This document shows positions 33,981 through 42,137 of a stretch of DNA of 64,000 nucleotides, piece after piece. A model generated the notes under the pieces. It saw nothing but the letters and a program-made list of their open reading frames with translations, searched no databases and was not told the DNA's origin. The DNA lies in contig NZ_LWHQ01000074.1 in the NCBI RefSeq assembly GCF_001653715.1, positions 1 to 64,000 on the forward strand, read 5' to 3'. How positions within the stretch are numbered: position 1 is the first letter of the stretch; the number at the start of each line of letters is the position of its first letter. Position numbers and translations under genes: made by a program. The DNA comes from Methylobacterium platani (GTDB lineage Bacteria; Pseudomonadota; Alphaproteobacteria; Rhizobiales; Beijerinckiaceae).

Positions 33981-34808
33981 TCACAGATTTTTCGACTCGG
34001 AAGCCTTTTTACGCTGCCGCGACTTTGCTGGCATTGCAGCGCTCTTGGTAGCCTCTGACAACACAGGGCGAGCGCGAGGTGACTTTGCCGGGGCTTCACA
34101 GAAAGCCAGCAATCTCTGCGCATACGCTAACGAAGCCTCTGCCACCGCCCCTTTCGTGACAAGGAACACCCATCCGAAAAGGAAGATGGTGAGTGGGATG
34201 CAGATTGCGACGCCGAGCCACAAACGTTCGCCTGTAGGCATCGCCAGCGCAAGTAGGAGGCCATGCACCACGAGCGCGGTGACGCTCAACGCGATGCCGA
34301 ACGGCTTGAGACCTAGAAGATTACGCTGGAACCCGTAAGATATGTTTTCGTCGAGAAGAAGAGATGCCCCCGCACTAATTCGACTGTGCTCAAGCAACCA
34401 GTCGACCGCCGATCGCGCGCGGCGGAAAGCCTCCTCCGGCCCCACCTTTTCCTCATCAAACGTCGACAGTGCCCTGTCATGTCGCAGCAAGTAGGCGTGA
34501 TAGCGAGCCTTGGTTTCAGCCACGAGCGTGTTGTCGGAGTGCGTCAGGAGCTTGGCGGTATGATCTCGGCCTGCCTTACGTTCGAGTCTGCGCTCTATGA
34601 CCCTTCCACGATTTCTTGCAAGTTGCGCGATGGCGTAGAGCACGCCGCACGCGCTGCCAACGGCCATGATGGAACTTACGACGGACCATACCCCTGGGTA
34701 CCAGTACAGGGCGACACAGAAGGTTGGGAGCAACGCCAGGAGTGCTGGCTTCAAACGCGCGTTCAGTTCGTAGCGGCTCAGGCCGACGTGCCGGAGAAGG
34801 TCTGTCAT
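33981..34808 (-). CDS. Four-helix membrane protein of the E2-E1-JAB operon
   Basis: 275 residues from ATG 34808, overlapping the stop of the E2-E1-JAB gene by 4 bases. There are two N-terminal membrane helices (LLALLPTFCVALYWYP and VVSSIMAVGSACGVLYAIAQ), a cytoplasmic helical middle of about 110 residues (charged; RYHAYLLRHDRALSTFDEEK, then ISAGASLLLDENISYGFQRN), then two more helices (IALSVTALVVHGLLLALAM and LWLGVAICIPLTIFLFGWVF). A basic tail ends ...SRQRKKASESKNL. I do not recognise the family. By position it is the best candidate for a membrane effector or for the target of the ubiquitin-like machinery. Two-helix effectors of nucleotide-signalling systems look similar at the start, but a specific match is not claimed. 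Confidence 0.65.
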   Translation of the reverse strand: MTDLLRHVGLSRYELNARLKPALLALLPTFCVALYWYPGVWSVVSSIMAVGSACGVLYAIAQLARNRGRVIERRLERKAGRDHTAKLLTHSDNTLVAETKARYHAYLLRHDRALSTFDEEKVGPEEAFRRARSAVDWLLEHSRISAGASLLLDENISYGFQRNLLGLKPFGIALSVTALVVHGLLLALAMPTGERLWLGVAICIPLTIFLFGWVFLVTKGAVAEASLAYAQRLLAFCEAPAKSPRARPVLSEATKSAAMPAKSRQRKKASESKNL

Positions 34809-37084
34809 TCGGCTACGCGCTCCATCGCCAACGCAGAAAAAGCCTGAGCACCGAGTTCGGCGGAGAAGAACGAATAGCCTTCGGGATGGGCGATCAGCAT
34901 GAGCACCGGGAAGAACTGGCGAAGTGCCAAACGTGCAGCGGTCGCAGCATCTAATGCTGACGGGCCACTCGGGACGAGGTGGTTGTGCCAGGTCCCCAGG
35001 ACGTAGAGCGACCCGCCGCTCTCCTCGAGAAGTTGACGAACGGATTGCCTCAGGCCCTGGACCCCCAGCACGAAACGTTCGGCGGAAAACACGCTGTCGG
35101 GCGGAGCGGGCAACAGGTCGACGATCTGGAAGGCCTCTCCGACCTGCGAGTACCGGCCGACGATTACCCCCCCTGTCTCGACGCCAGGACGCGCGGCGAT
35201 GGCCGCTCTGATCTCGGAGTCCACCCTTGGGCTGATCCTGACCTCGACAGCGCCACTCCGCACCACGATGCGGGGTTCGATCTCGGCTGACGTCCACGAC
35301 TGAGAAAGCCCATCAGACAGGATATGCCCGACGCGCAAGGTTCCTTGCTCAGGCGCCTCATCTCGCCGGAGGTAGCCGCATACTGTCTGAGCCAGACCCG
35401 CTGCGAGCGCGCTGAGGCGGTCATCAGGCATCGGGAATGTCAGAGCACCGCAGCCCTGTCCGATGTCGATCGCCTGCGCCTCCGCACTGAAAACGCTGCT
35501 CCTGAGCCCTTCGTCCTTGGCGAGGATGCGGTAGGACTCTGCGGCAAGGTCGCTCAGGTTGGGGTTACCGTTCACCCCTTCGAAGGCAGCGTAAGCGACA
35601 CTTCCTGCACCGAGGAGGTGAGCGTCGGCAAACCTCGGCCTTGCCTCCCACTCACGGAAGGAGACGACCTCGCGGAGCAGGCTGGAGCCGGTCGTGTTCA
35701 CGACCAGGCGGCAATCGCCGAGCTCCACGCGTCCCTCTGCGGAGGCACACAGTTCCTCCACGCTGCCGATCTCGAAACGCGGCTCTTGTCGGAAGCCCAA
35801 GAGGGTATGTGCCAGGACCTGCGCCTTGTACGCCATGGCCCCGCCGCGGACGTCCGGCTCCGGCAGCAAGGCGTGACGAGCGTAATTGTGTGGCGCCATC
35901 GTTGCGCGGTCCACCATGTCCGTCGGCCCGAGGCCGCGCCTCGCTGCATGGACGGCGATTTTCGATCCGACACTGCCGCACCCGAGAAGCGCCCAGCGTG
36001 GCCTGTCGGCTTCTACCGGATCGCCGGACGCTCGCCGCAGAAGGTTCACCGAGATGTCGTCGCGAACCCCGCAAAGGCGGACGTGTCCGATGCCCCTCAG
36101 CAGATCGCCGCCGGGTTCCAGGTCGAGAAGGTAGGGGCAAATCTCAATGCTCGAGGTGCTGCCGACGAGAGCGAATGGCCGACGCACGAGAAAGATGACA
36201 GGCAACGGGCAGGCCTGGAACCTGCCCTGATCCAACCGGAACGCGATATGATCGAGCTTGGCTCTCAATATTTGGGCACATCGGTACAGCGTCGCCCGAT
36301 GCATGAGATCTTCGACCGTCTCGACGTCCTCCGGAACGGCTGTGTCGATCACCGTCGGAGCTCCGTTTGAGTCCGGGGCGGAGACCACAAGGGCGATGCC
36401 CCGGCCCCTGGCGGTCGTCTCCGATACCTTGCTTTCGCTGCATTGAGCCTTGGCAGGATCGACCCGGACGGCCGGATTGAGCGCGACCCGCATCATCCGC
36501 TTGCCGTCGCCTAGGTCGAACCGAAGGTAGTCCGTGGCAACCACAACGCATTCGCCCGACGGAACCGCCAACTCCCGGATCACGTCGGGGTCGAGGATGA
36601 TCTCGTCGTCGACGCGATTGCGGCGGACAGGCTCCCAGCCATGCTGCGGGTTGTTCAATTGCAGCATGGCGGCTTTGTCGAGCCAGTCCGCGAGCTGGTC
36701 GAGATAACCCGAGAAACCGCGGGCCTGGATGAGTTCGGACGGGAAGGCTTGCACGACGCAAGGCTGCGGTGGCAGCCCAAGCGATTTGGGCACTGGGAGG
36801 AGGTGGGGATGGGTGCGGTCGAAGTCTGCCCGGAGAAAGGCCCGGGGCGAACCCCGGGGGAAATCCGACGGGAAGCGAATGGTGACGCTCTCGATGGACC
36901 GGACGCCGCTCGGACTGACACCGGCGACGCGCCACGCGGACGGCAGCTCCTGCGCGATGTCGAGTTCAGCCCAGACTGAACCGTCCTCGTGCGATTCCTC
37001 GACGCGCACGGCGCGCACGGCCGGGTGAGCTGTGGAGATCCGCAACGCCCTGAGGACGGCGGGTGCGATCGTGGCATCAGCCAT
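34805..37084 (-). CDS. E2-E1-JAB triple fusion (ubiquitin-like conjugation/deconjugation protein)
   Basis: 759 residues from ATG 37084. The N-terminal domain (1-155) has the layout of prokaryotic E2-like proteins: FPSDFPRGSPRAFLRADF, then PPQPCVVQAF with Cys109 as candidate active site, RGFSGYLDQLADWLDKA and HGWEPVRR. The middle is E1/ThiF-like: ALLGCGSVGSKIAVHAARRG with the nucleotide loop at 368-373, DRATMAPHNYARHALLPEP, and CRLVVNTTGSSLLREVVSF. The C-terminal JAB domain has Glu636 in ETGGVIVG and the JAMM set His700-Asn-His702 with Ser709 and Asp712 in TWHNHLVPSGPSALD. So conjugating and deconjugating activities are in one chain. No ubiquitin-like gene is recognised nearby. Both flanking genes overlap it, so all three form one operon. 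Confidence 0.8.
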   Translation of the reverse strand: MADATIAPAVLRALRISTAHPAVRAVRVEESHEDGSVWAELDIAQELPSAWRVAGVSPSGVRSIESVTIRFPSDFPRGSPRAFLRADFDRTHPHLLPVPKSLGLPPQPCVVQAFPSELIQARGFSGYLDQLADWLDKAAMLQLNNPQHGWEPVRRNRVDDEIILDPDVIRELAVPSGECVVVATDYLRFDLGDGKRMMRVALNPAVRVDPAKAQCSESKVSETTARGRGIALVVSAPDSNGAPTVIDTAVPEDVETVEDLMHRATLYRCAQILRAKLDHIAFRLDQGRFQACPLPVIFLVRRPFALVGSTSSIEICPYLLDLEPGGDLLRGIGHVRLCGVRDDISVNLLRRASGDPVEADRPRWALLGCGSVGSKIAVHAARRGLGPTDMVDRATMAPHNYARHALLPEPDVRGGAMAYKAQVLAHTLLGFRQEPRFEIGSVEELCASAEGRVELGDCRLVVNTTGSSLLREVVSFREWEARPRFADAHLLGAGSVAYAAFEGVNGNPNLSDLAAESYRILAKDEGLRSSVFSAEAQAIDIGQGCGALTFPMPDDRLSALAAGLAQTVCGYLRRDEAPEQGTLRVGHILSDGLSQSWTSAEIEPRIVVRSGAVEVRISPRVDSEIRAAIAARPGVETGGVIVGRYSQVGEAFQIVDLLPAPPDSVFSAERFVLGVQGLRQSVRQLLEESGGSLYVLGTWHNHLVPSGPSALDAATAARLALRQFFPVLMLIAHPEGYSFFSAELGAQAFSALAMERVAE

Positions 37085-38231
37085 GGGCCAGGGCCTCACT
37101 GCCGACACCCGTGGCAAGGCCGCCGGCCACCCCCGCAAGGAGACGGGACGGCTTGACGCCGAAATAGCTGATGCTGATCTCCAGCGGATCGTCACCCGGC
37201 TCATCCGCGACACACCGGAAGGGGCCGGAGACGGGTTTGAGGATCGCCTCATACTCCCGCTTCGCACGGATGCAGGGAGGATCGCGGTTGTCGTCCAGGA
37301 TGGCGTTGCTGCTGGAGACGATGATCGCGCCGGACGCTGCCTGAGCGAGCGCCGATCTTGCCCGTTCCGACACCACGGCCTTCTCGCGCTTCTCCGACCA
37401 GCTATCCCAGGAGAGGCTGTGCCAGCTGCAGTGATGCGGCGCCATCAGAACGTCATAGGTCAGTTCCTGGTCCGTGTACCTGTCGCGGACCCTCTCCCAG
37501 ATGGCAACCTCGGCGTCGCCGCCGAACAGGAAGCGCCCGGCCGTAGGATTGCCACCGGCCGCCAGGGTCAGCCGCACGATCACGCTGGAGTTGTTCTTCG
37601 AGAGGACCTCCGCCTCCGCGTCGTCATCGGCGAGCATCGGCGCCATAAGCAGCCCGGAGAACGTCGCATCGGTGACGCCGCAGATCGTCGAGAAGACCGA
37701 TCCGGCCGAGACGAGGATCGGCAGGAGGTCGCCCGTCTTGCCATCGACGTCCTCGCCCAGGATCTGAATGCGGTCGCCATCAGCGAGCCACCTCTGTGCC
37801 CGGAACAATCTGACCCGGCGGCGAGCCTCGTCGCGCCATGCCTGCGCATCCTCGCACAGGGTATGCCCGCCCTTAGCGTTCTTTCGATCGGCGCGGCGGA
37901 AGACGATCGGCGACGACCACATCTCGCGGATAACGATCTTGTCGTCGGCCTTCACCCACGAGGCAGGGGGGCCGAGGTGGAAATGGCGCCGCAAGCCCGC
38001 GCAATGGTCCTGGTCCGGATGCGTGAGCAGGAAGGCATCGACGAACAGGCGCCCGCTGGCATCGCGGGTGAGGCGGTCGCGAAGCTGGGCGCCGACGTCA
38101 GGGGCATCATCGTTCGGATCGTCAGCTGCGACGCCGATCTTGCAGTCGATGAGGAGGCAACGGCCGCTCTCTAGCACCATGAGAGTCATGTCGCCGTTGC
38201 CAACCTTGAAATGGGTAGTCTTGGCGGACAT
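37077..38231 (-). CDS. Metallo-beta-lactamase-fold hydrolase of the E2-E1-JAB operon
   Basis: 384 residues from ATG 38231, with AAGGAG 6 bases upstream. Metal-binding motif FLLTHPDQDHCAGL (His71, Asp73, Asp75, His76), a later GGDAEVAIWERV and VLMAPHHCSWHS, as in the ComEC/Rec2-like MBL group. The beginning FKVGNGDMTLMVLESGRCLL with LIDCKIG is also typical. The C-terminal part includes a region rich in small residues (ARSALAQAASGAIIVSSSNA). Its stop overlaps the start of the E2-E1-JAB gene by 8 bases. MBL proteins with E1/E2/JAB genes have been noted before in prokaryotic ubiquitin-like neighbourhoods; the substrate is unknown. Confidence 0.8.
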   Translation of the reverse strand: MSAKTTHFKVGNGDMTLMVLESGRCLLIDCKIGVAADDPNDDAPDVGAQLRDRLTRDASGRLFVDAFLLTHPDQDHCAGLRRHFHLGPPASWVKADDKIVIREMWSSPIVFRRADRKNAKGGHTLCEDAQAWRDEARRRVRLFRAQRWLADGDRIQILGEDVDGKTGDLLPILVSAGSVFSTICGVTDATFSGLLMAPMLADDDAEAEVLSKNNSSVIVRLTLAAGGNPTAGRFLFGGDAEVAIWERVRDRYTDQELTYDVLMAPHHCSWHSLSWDSWSEKREKAVVSERARSALAQAASGAIIVSSSNAILDDNRDPPCIRAKREYEAILKPVSGPFRCVADEPGDDPLEISISYFGVKPSRLLAGVAGGLATGVGSEALAHG

Positions 38232-38302
38232 CGCCGTCTCCTTGAGATCGCTTAGGCCAGACAGTTGACAGGGTTGCTGTTGAATTCGCCCGCCGCTCGA
38301 TC

Positions 38303-38491
38303 TCAGGCGTTCGGCGTGTCGCGTCCGTCCGGCTCGCGGGCCACCCCCTTGAAAGGAGTGCCATTGTCCTTGACGCCCATGAGTTGACCCGTGCGCTCGT
38401 CGCGCTTCTGCCAATGCCCGTCAGGACGCTGGAACTGCGTTCTCCCGGTCACTGCTCCCCGACGGAAGCCGTTGCCCGTGTTCTTCGCCAT
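38303..38491 (-). CDS. Small conserved hypothetical protein
   Basis: 62 residues from ATG 38491: starts MAKNTGNGFRRGAVTGRTQF, then QRPDGHWQKRDERTGQLMGV and KDNGTPFKGVAREPDGRD. Very similar short proteins (MAKNTGxGxRxGAVxxRSQ..) are widespread, often near phage-defence or accessory genes. No known function. It leads the minus-strand operon, 71 bases before the MBL gene, and faces the XRE gene across a shared control region. It does not end in Gly-Gly and has no beta-grasp pattern, so I do not take it for the ubiquitin-like modifier. Confidence 0.65.
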   Translation of the reverse strand: MAKNTGNGFRRGAVTGRTQFQRPDGHWQKRDERTGQLMGVKDNGTPFKGVAREPDGRDTPNA

Positions 38492-38604
38492 CTCCAGCCC
38501 CTCGTCCTTGAGTTGCGGCGCTCTGCGGCGCACCTGCGCCGCATGCCGAGCGGCACCTCCATCATAGGCGTGCCAACCGCTTTGATGGTACGTCATGTAT
38601 CGCT

Positions 38605-38639
38605 ACTCCGAACAAAGTGGGCGCCTTGTTCTTCGGAGT
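38605..38639. promoter_or_regulatory. Imperfect palindrome between the operon and the XRE gene
   Basis: ACTCCGAACAAAG (38605-38617) faces CTTGTTCTTCGGAGT (38625-38639), an inverted repeat with a 2-base bulge. A further half-site GAACAAGGGG lies at 38666-38675. It is located about 75 bases before the XRE start and 110 bases before the 62-residue gene on the other strand. It is a plausible binding site for the XRE regulator, controlling both directions. Confidence 0.5.
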
Positions 38640-38712
38640 CAAGGGACCTACGATACGCCTACAGCGAACAAGGGGATAACGCGGATATGGCCATGCACGG
38701 ACGACGGCATCG

Positions 38713-39033
38713 ATGAGTTTCGGTCCAAGGATCAAGGAACTTCGCACAGCCAAGCGGATGACGCTCGACCAGCTCGCTGCCGCGACGGGGTCTTCCAAAA
38801 GTTATGTGTGGGAACTCGAGAACAAGAACCCTCCGCGACCGTCAGCAGAGAAACTGTCTGCTATCGCTACCGCGCTTGAGGTTACGGTAGATTATCTCCT
38901 TGGGTCTGACAGACAGTCTCTCGGCGATGCGCAAGATCAGGCTTTCTTCCGAGAGTACAGTGGTATGAACCCGGACACGAAGCGGCAACTCAGGGAGATC
39001 GCTAAGACACTAGGCGGTAAGCGGCCGACATGA
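38713..39033 (+). CDS. XRE family helix-turn-helix regulator
   Basis: 106 residues. Helix-turn-helix region RIKELRTAKRMTLDQLAAAT then GSSKSYVWELENKNPPRPSA and EKLSAIATALEVTVDYLLG, the Cro/CI type. The C terminus (FREYSGMNPDTKRQLREIAK) is a helical dimerisation part. Its stop overlaps the start of the ImmA/IrrE gene by 4 bases. Such pairs are regulator plus protease: the peptidase cleaves the repressor upon a signal. The intergenic palindrome at 38605 is the probable operator. Confidence 0.85.
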   Translation: MSFGPRIKELRTAKRMTLDQLAAATGSSKSYVWELENKNPPRPSAEKLSAIATALEVTVDYLLGSDRQSLGDAQDQAFFREYSGMNPDTKRQLREIAKTLGGKRPT

Positions 39034-39959
39034 AAGGTGCCCTGCCGCAGCCACTCAAGGAGGCGAACAATCTGACGATGATGCTGGACACCGTGCTCGG
39101 GCTGAACAGGTTCGAGGATGGACCGGTCGATGTCGAACGCTTGGCCATCGAATATTCCAAAATGACGGCACCAGCGACTCCGATCCGCGAGGTCATCGAC
39201 CGCGACCTGTCAGGCTGTGTCGGCGCCCTCGTCTACTCTGATACCCCTCCGCGGCAATGGGGCATTGTCTGCTCAACCGGACAGTCCCCGGGACGCCGCA
39301 ACTTCACGATCGCCCATGAATTCGGGCACTACGTTCTCCACCGCAAAATGATCGAGGACGGGGGCGAGTACGACGGCGGCATCTATTGCGATGAGGGTAA
39401 CGTCCACCGAGGAGAGGGACCTGATATCGAGCGACAGGCCGATCAGTTTGCGGCCAATCTTCTCATGCCCTTTAATGACTTCCGGAAGTCGCTTTCGGCG
39501 CGGACGCGTCCGGACTTCGAAGTTCTTGGAACTCTTGCGACCCGTTACGGCGTTTCACTAACCGCTGTGATCCTGCGGTGGCTCGAGTTTACGCAGACCC
39601 GGGCCTTGGTGGTCGTTTCGAACGAGGGACTTGCGCACTGGGCCAAAGCCAGTGAAGCGGCCTTCAAAAGTGGGGCCTTTATCGCCACACGGGCAAACGT
39701 CTACGAATTGCCCTCAGCTGCAACGGCGGTGACGGGAGACCATTCAGACGAAGCGAAGACCGGCATTTTACGACCCGGTGGATGCTGGTTCAGCGAACCT
39801 GTACTCGAGATGTGTATCCGGTCTGACCGCTATGATCGCGAGATCACTCTACTCCACCTCGAGGACGACGATCCGCATCATCACGATGATGAACCGCCCG
39901 AAGATACTATAGACTTCTTTCACAAAACCGACAGGACCCGGAGATTTGATACAACTTAA
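39030..39959 (+). CDS. ImmA/IrrE family metallopeptidase
   Basis: 309 residues. Gluzincin motif HEFGHYVLH (His96, Glu97, His100) preceded by RRNFTIA, and a downstream acidic ligand region DIERQADQFAANLLMPFNDF. Members (ImmA, IrrE, COG2856) cleave XRE-type repressors. It carries a C-terminal extension of about 110 residues after the peptidase core (ALVVVSNEGLAHWAKASEAA, and a His/Asp-rich end with DDDPHHHDDEPPED) that may be a sensor part. Coupled to the XRE gene by a 4-base overlap; likely relieves repression of the neighbouring operon on infection or damage. Confidence 0.85.
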   Translation: MKGALPQPLKEANNLTMMLDTVLGLNRFEDGPVDVERLAIEYSKMTAPATPIREVIDRDLSGCVGALVYSDTPPRQWGIVCSTGQSPGRRNFTIAHEFGHYVLHRKMIEDGGEYDGGIYCDEGNVHRGEGPDIERQADQFAANLLMPFNDFRKSLSARTRPDFEVLGTLATRYGVSLTAVILRWLEFTQTRALVVVSNEGLAHWAKASEAAFKSGAFIATRANVYELPSAATAVTGDHSDEAKTGILRPGGCWFSEPVLEMCIRSDRYDREITLLHLEDDDPHHHDDEPPEDTIDFFHKTDRTRRFDTT

Positions 39960-40281
39960 AGACGTTCGAACGCCGCGCACCTCGTGCGTCCCCGGCGCGG
40001 CTTATGGTGGGACTAGCAACGCGGAACCCGCTCCGCCAGCGGATCGACACCCCATAGGGCCAAGACCCATTCTACGGGGCTTGGGGAGCAAAGCGACGAG
40101 AGCCGCGGTGCCGACCGCAAGGGCGGCAGGCGCCATCCTTTCTTCGTCGGACAACTGCGGGCTGGCCTACCTTACGTCGCTGACCTGACCCTCCTGTCGT
40201 ACCAGAAGCGTGAGCTTGCAAACTGGGTATCGTCCACACTCTGAAACTGTGCCAGCATCCGAAGGGGAGAAGGAAGCGCAT

Positions 40282-40686
40282 ATGGAAGGGCACAATTTCG
40301 AACGACTGAAGGCTCACATACTGCCCCGCTCCGTCGCGCAAGAGTTCAACGCGGCGCGATCAGAGTGGGATCTGATGTACGTCGAGATGAGCGATGAGCC
40401 TGACCATTGCCCATGCGGGCAGCAGATTTTCGAGCACTGCTACATTCGCAACCGTCTCACGCGAAGCGAGACCTATGTTGGAAACGTCTGCATCAACCGG
40501 TTTCTGGGGATCGACACCGGCAACCTCTTTGACGGCTTGAAAAGGATCCGCGACGATCCTTCCGCGAACGCAAACGAATCGTTGATCGAATATGCGAGGC
40601 GAAACGGGTTCCTTTTCGACAAAGAGTATCAGTTTTTGCATAGCACTAAGCTCAAGAGGAAGCTCAGCGGTCCACAATTGCGATGA
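40282..40686 (+). CDS. Hypothetical Cys/His-containing protein
   Basis: 134 residues from ATG 40282 with AAGGA upstream. A metal-binding-like pattern is visible: DHCPCGQQIFEHCYIRN and YVGNVCINRFLG. The remainder is helical (LFDGLKRIRDDPSANANESL, YARRNGFLFDKEYQFL). The N-terminal FERLKAHILPRS is conserved in look. I know of similar unnamed proteins carrying CPCGxxxLxxxCYIxNxxT and a VGNxCxxxF motif, with no assigned function. It is next to the XRE/ImmA pair and possibly part of the same defence island. Confidence 0.6.
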   Translation: MEGHNFERLKAHILPRSVAQEFNAARSEWDLMYVEMSDEPDHCPCGQQIFEHCYIRNRLTRSETYVGNVCINRFLGIDTGNLFDGLKRIRDDPSANANESLIEYARRNGFLFDKEYQFLHSTKLKRKLSGPQLR

Positions 40687-40810
40687 AAACTAAAAATTAA
40701 CCGCCGCATTCTCGATCGAACGGTAGTCCGTCAGCGAACGAATAGGCCATCGACGTAACGGGTTCGAGGCGGCATCCCTCGTTGCATGCGGCAGATCGAG
40801 AAGGTGTACC

Positions 40811-41272
40811 ATGTGGAGCATCGTTAATTTCGGCAAGTGGAAGGAGAAGGGCAAGACACTGCCGCAGATCATCGTGAGCGATCCGGACTGGTTCTTCTGG
40901 GCAATGGAGACCGACTCGTTCCTCGGGTCCTTGAAGGCCGAGGCCGCGATGCTGGCGCGACGGGCGCAGTCAATCAGATTGCCGGCAAGCTATGGAAACG
41001 ATCATTGCATCCAGTACATGCTGACGCCTGACAGAAAATTTGCGGATTTCAACATCATCCCATCCAATCGGCCAGCTCATCTGGGATCGAGCTCGGAGAT
41101 ACGACGTGCGTATCTCAGTCTTCGCATGCCACGCGAGATCAACGAGTACGACAAGCTTGGCGGTAGACAGATCATTAGAACCTTCAAGTACCATTGGTTC
41201 AACAACAAAAATCTGACGAAAAAGGCTGTTGAGACTTTCTTTGACACGGCCTCCCACTTCGAAAAGCCGTAG
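40811..41272 (+). CDS. Protein with ExoX-like C-terminal/DUF3820-type motif
   Basis: 153 residues. The N terminus MWSIVNFGKWKEKGKTLPQI then IVSDPDWFFWAM matches the FGKxKGKTLxxxxxxxPxWxxW motif found at the C terminus of ExoX-like exonucleases and in DUF3820. This motif is thought to be a small nucleic-acid- or protein-binding fold. The rest (QYMLTPDRKFADFNIIPSNR, KYHWFNNKNLTKKAVETFFD) is not known. There is no exonuclease domain. It stands alone with a 124-base upstream gap. Confidence 0.55.
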   Translation: MWSIVNFGKWKEKGKTLPQIIVSDPDWFFWAMETDSFLGSLKAEAAMLARRAQSIRLPASYGNDHCIQYMLTPDRKFADFNIIPSNRPAHLGSSSEIRRAYLSLRMPREINEYDKLGGRQIIRTFKYHWFNNKNLTKKAVETFFDTASHFEKP

Positions 41273-41414
41273 CCAGCGTGGGAGGATCGCCGCACGTCGG
41301 AGCTCTTGCGTAGGATCGGACAAGCCTACAGATATTAGCTCATAATGGACCGTCCAGCGGCTTGCCTCACCTGAGCGCCTACGGGTTCCAGAGCACGAGG
41401 CGTGAAAGACCGGT

Positions 41415-42137
41415 ATGGGCATTGAGGTGTCGGCTACGAAGGTCGTGACGGTCAACGACGCTCACCAGAATGGTGTCGATACGTCGATAGAAGCGAACCC
41501 GACTCATGGGCGACTGAAGGGTATCTGGCTCACCCACGTCTTCAGCCGCAACCGGAAAGGTGACCGCCGCGACGACGGCAATCCCCTGATGCACGCGCTG
41601 AAGGGGCGACGGGGATACTCCATCATGCCGTTCTGGGAGCAGCAGCTCCTGACGCGCGCGGAGCGTATCCTTGCGAAGGTGAGTGGGGATCTGCAGGGTT
41701 TTGACCACTGCATGCCGATCCCATCGTCCTCACCGTTCTGCGCTCGCTTCGCTGCGCTCGTGTCGGCGGCGTCTGGAGCACCGCTTCTCGAACCCTCATT
41801 CCTGTGCAAGAGACAGGTCGGCGAGCTCCTGGTAGAGGCGCGCGCCGCCCCCCCGAAAATGCGTCCTGGCTTGAAACGGGACTTCACCTCTCAGCTGCAC
41901 GCGTGGGAGCAGATGGACCCGGCGTCGATCTACCAGGCTAAGGACCTCGACGTTAACCTGCGCCAGTTCTTTGGCGCTTTTGCGCTGACCGGCGATCCGC
42001 CGGAGGTTCGGGGCACGCGCATTCTCGTCGTGGATGACCTGTTCGCGAGCGGGTCATCGCTCCTAGCTGTGAGGGAGATCCTTCAGAGCCGGCTCGGTGC
42101 CGAGGTCGCGTGTGTGTGCTTTCTCAGCGGTGTGTAA
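41415..42137 (+). CDS. ComF-like phosphoribosyltransferase family protein
   Basis: 240 residues. A PRPP-binding loop is clear: TRILVVDDLFASGSSLLAVR near residue 205, the VVDDxxxTGxS pattern with Ala and Ser replacing Thr-Gly. The upstream part (FDHCMPIPSSSPFCARFAAL, EPSFLCKRQVGELL) resembles ComF/amidophosphoribosyltransferase relatives but lacks the Cys-rich finger of ComF. There are no other purine genes here, so a housekeeping role is unlikely; it could be a conflict-system enzyme like the PRTase-like protein at 15460. A terminator follows at 42342. Confidence 0.65.
   Translation: MGIEVSATKVVTVNDAHQNGVDTSIEANPTHGRLKGIWLTHVFSRNRKGDRRDDGNPLMHALKGRRGYSIMPFWEQQLLTRAERILAKVSGDLQGFDHCMPIPSSSPFCARFAALVSAASGAPLLEPSFLCKRQVGELLVEARAAPPKMRPGLKRDFTSQLHAWEQMDPASIYQAKDLDVNLRQFFGAFALTGDPPEVRGTRILVVDDLFASGSSLLAVREILQSRLGAEVACVCFLSGV

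Noticed and set aside
33981..38231. Calling the E2-E1-JAB locus a CBASS or Bil system
   Set aside because: No CD-NTase and no ubiquitin-like protein was found; the E1, E2 and JAB parts are fused and the partners differ.
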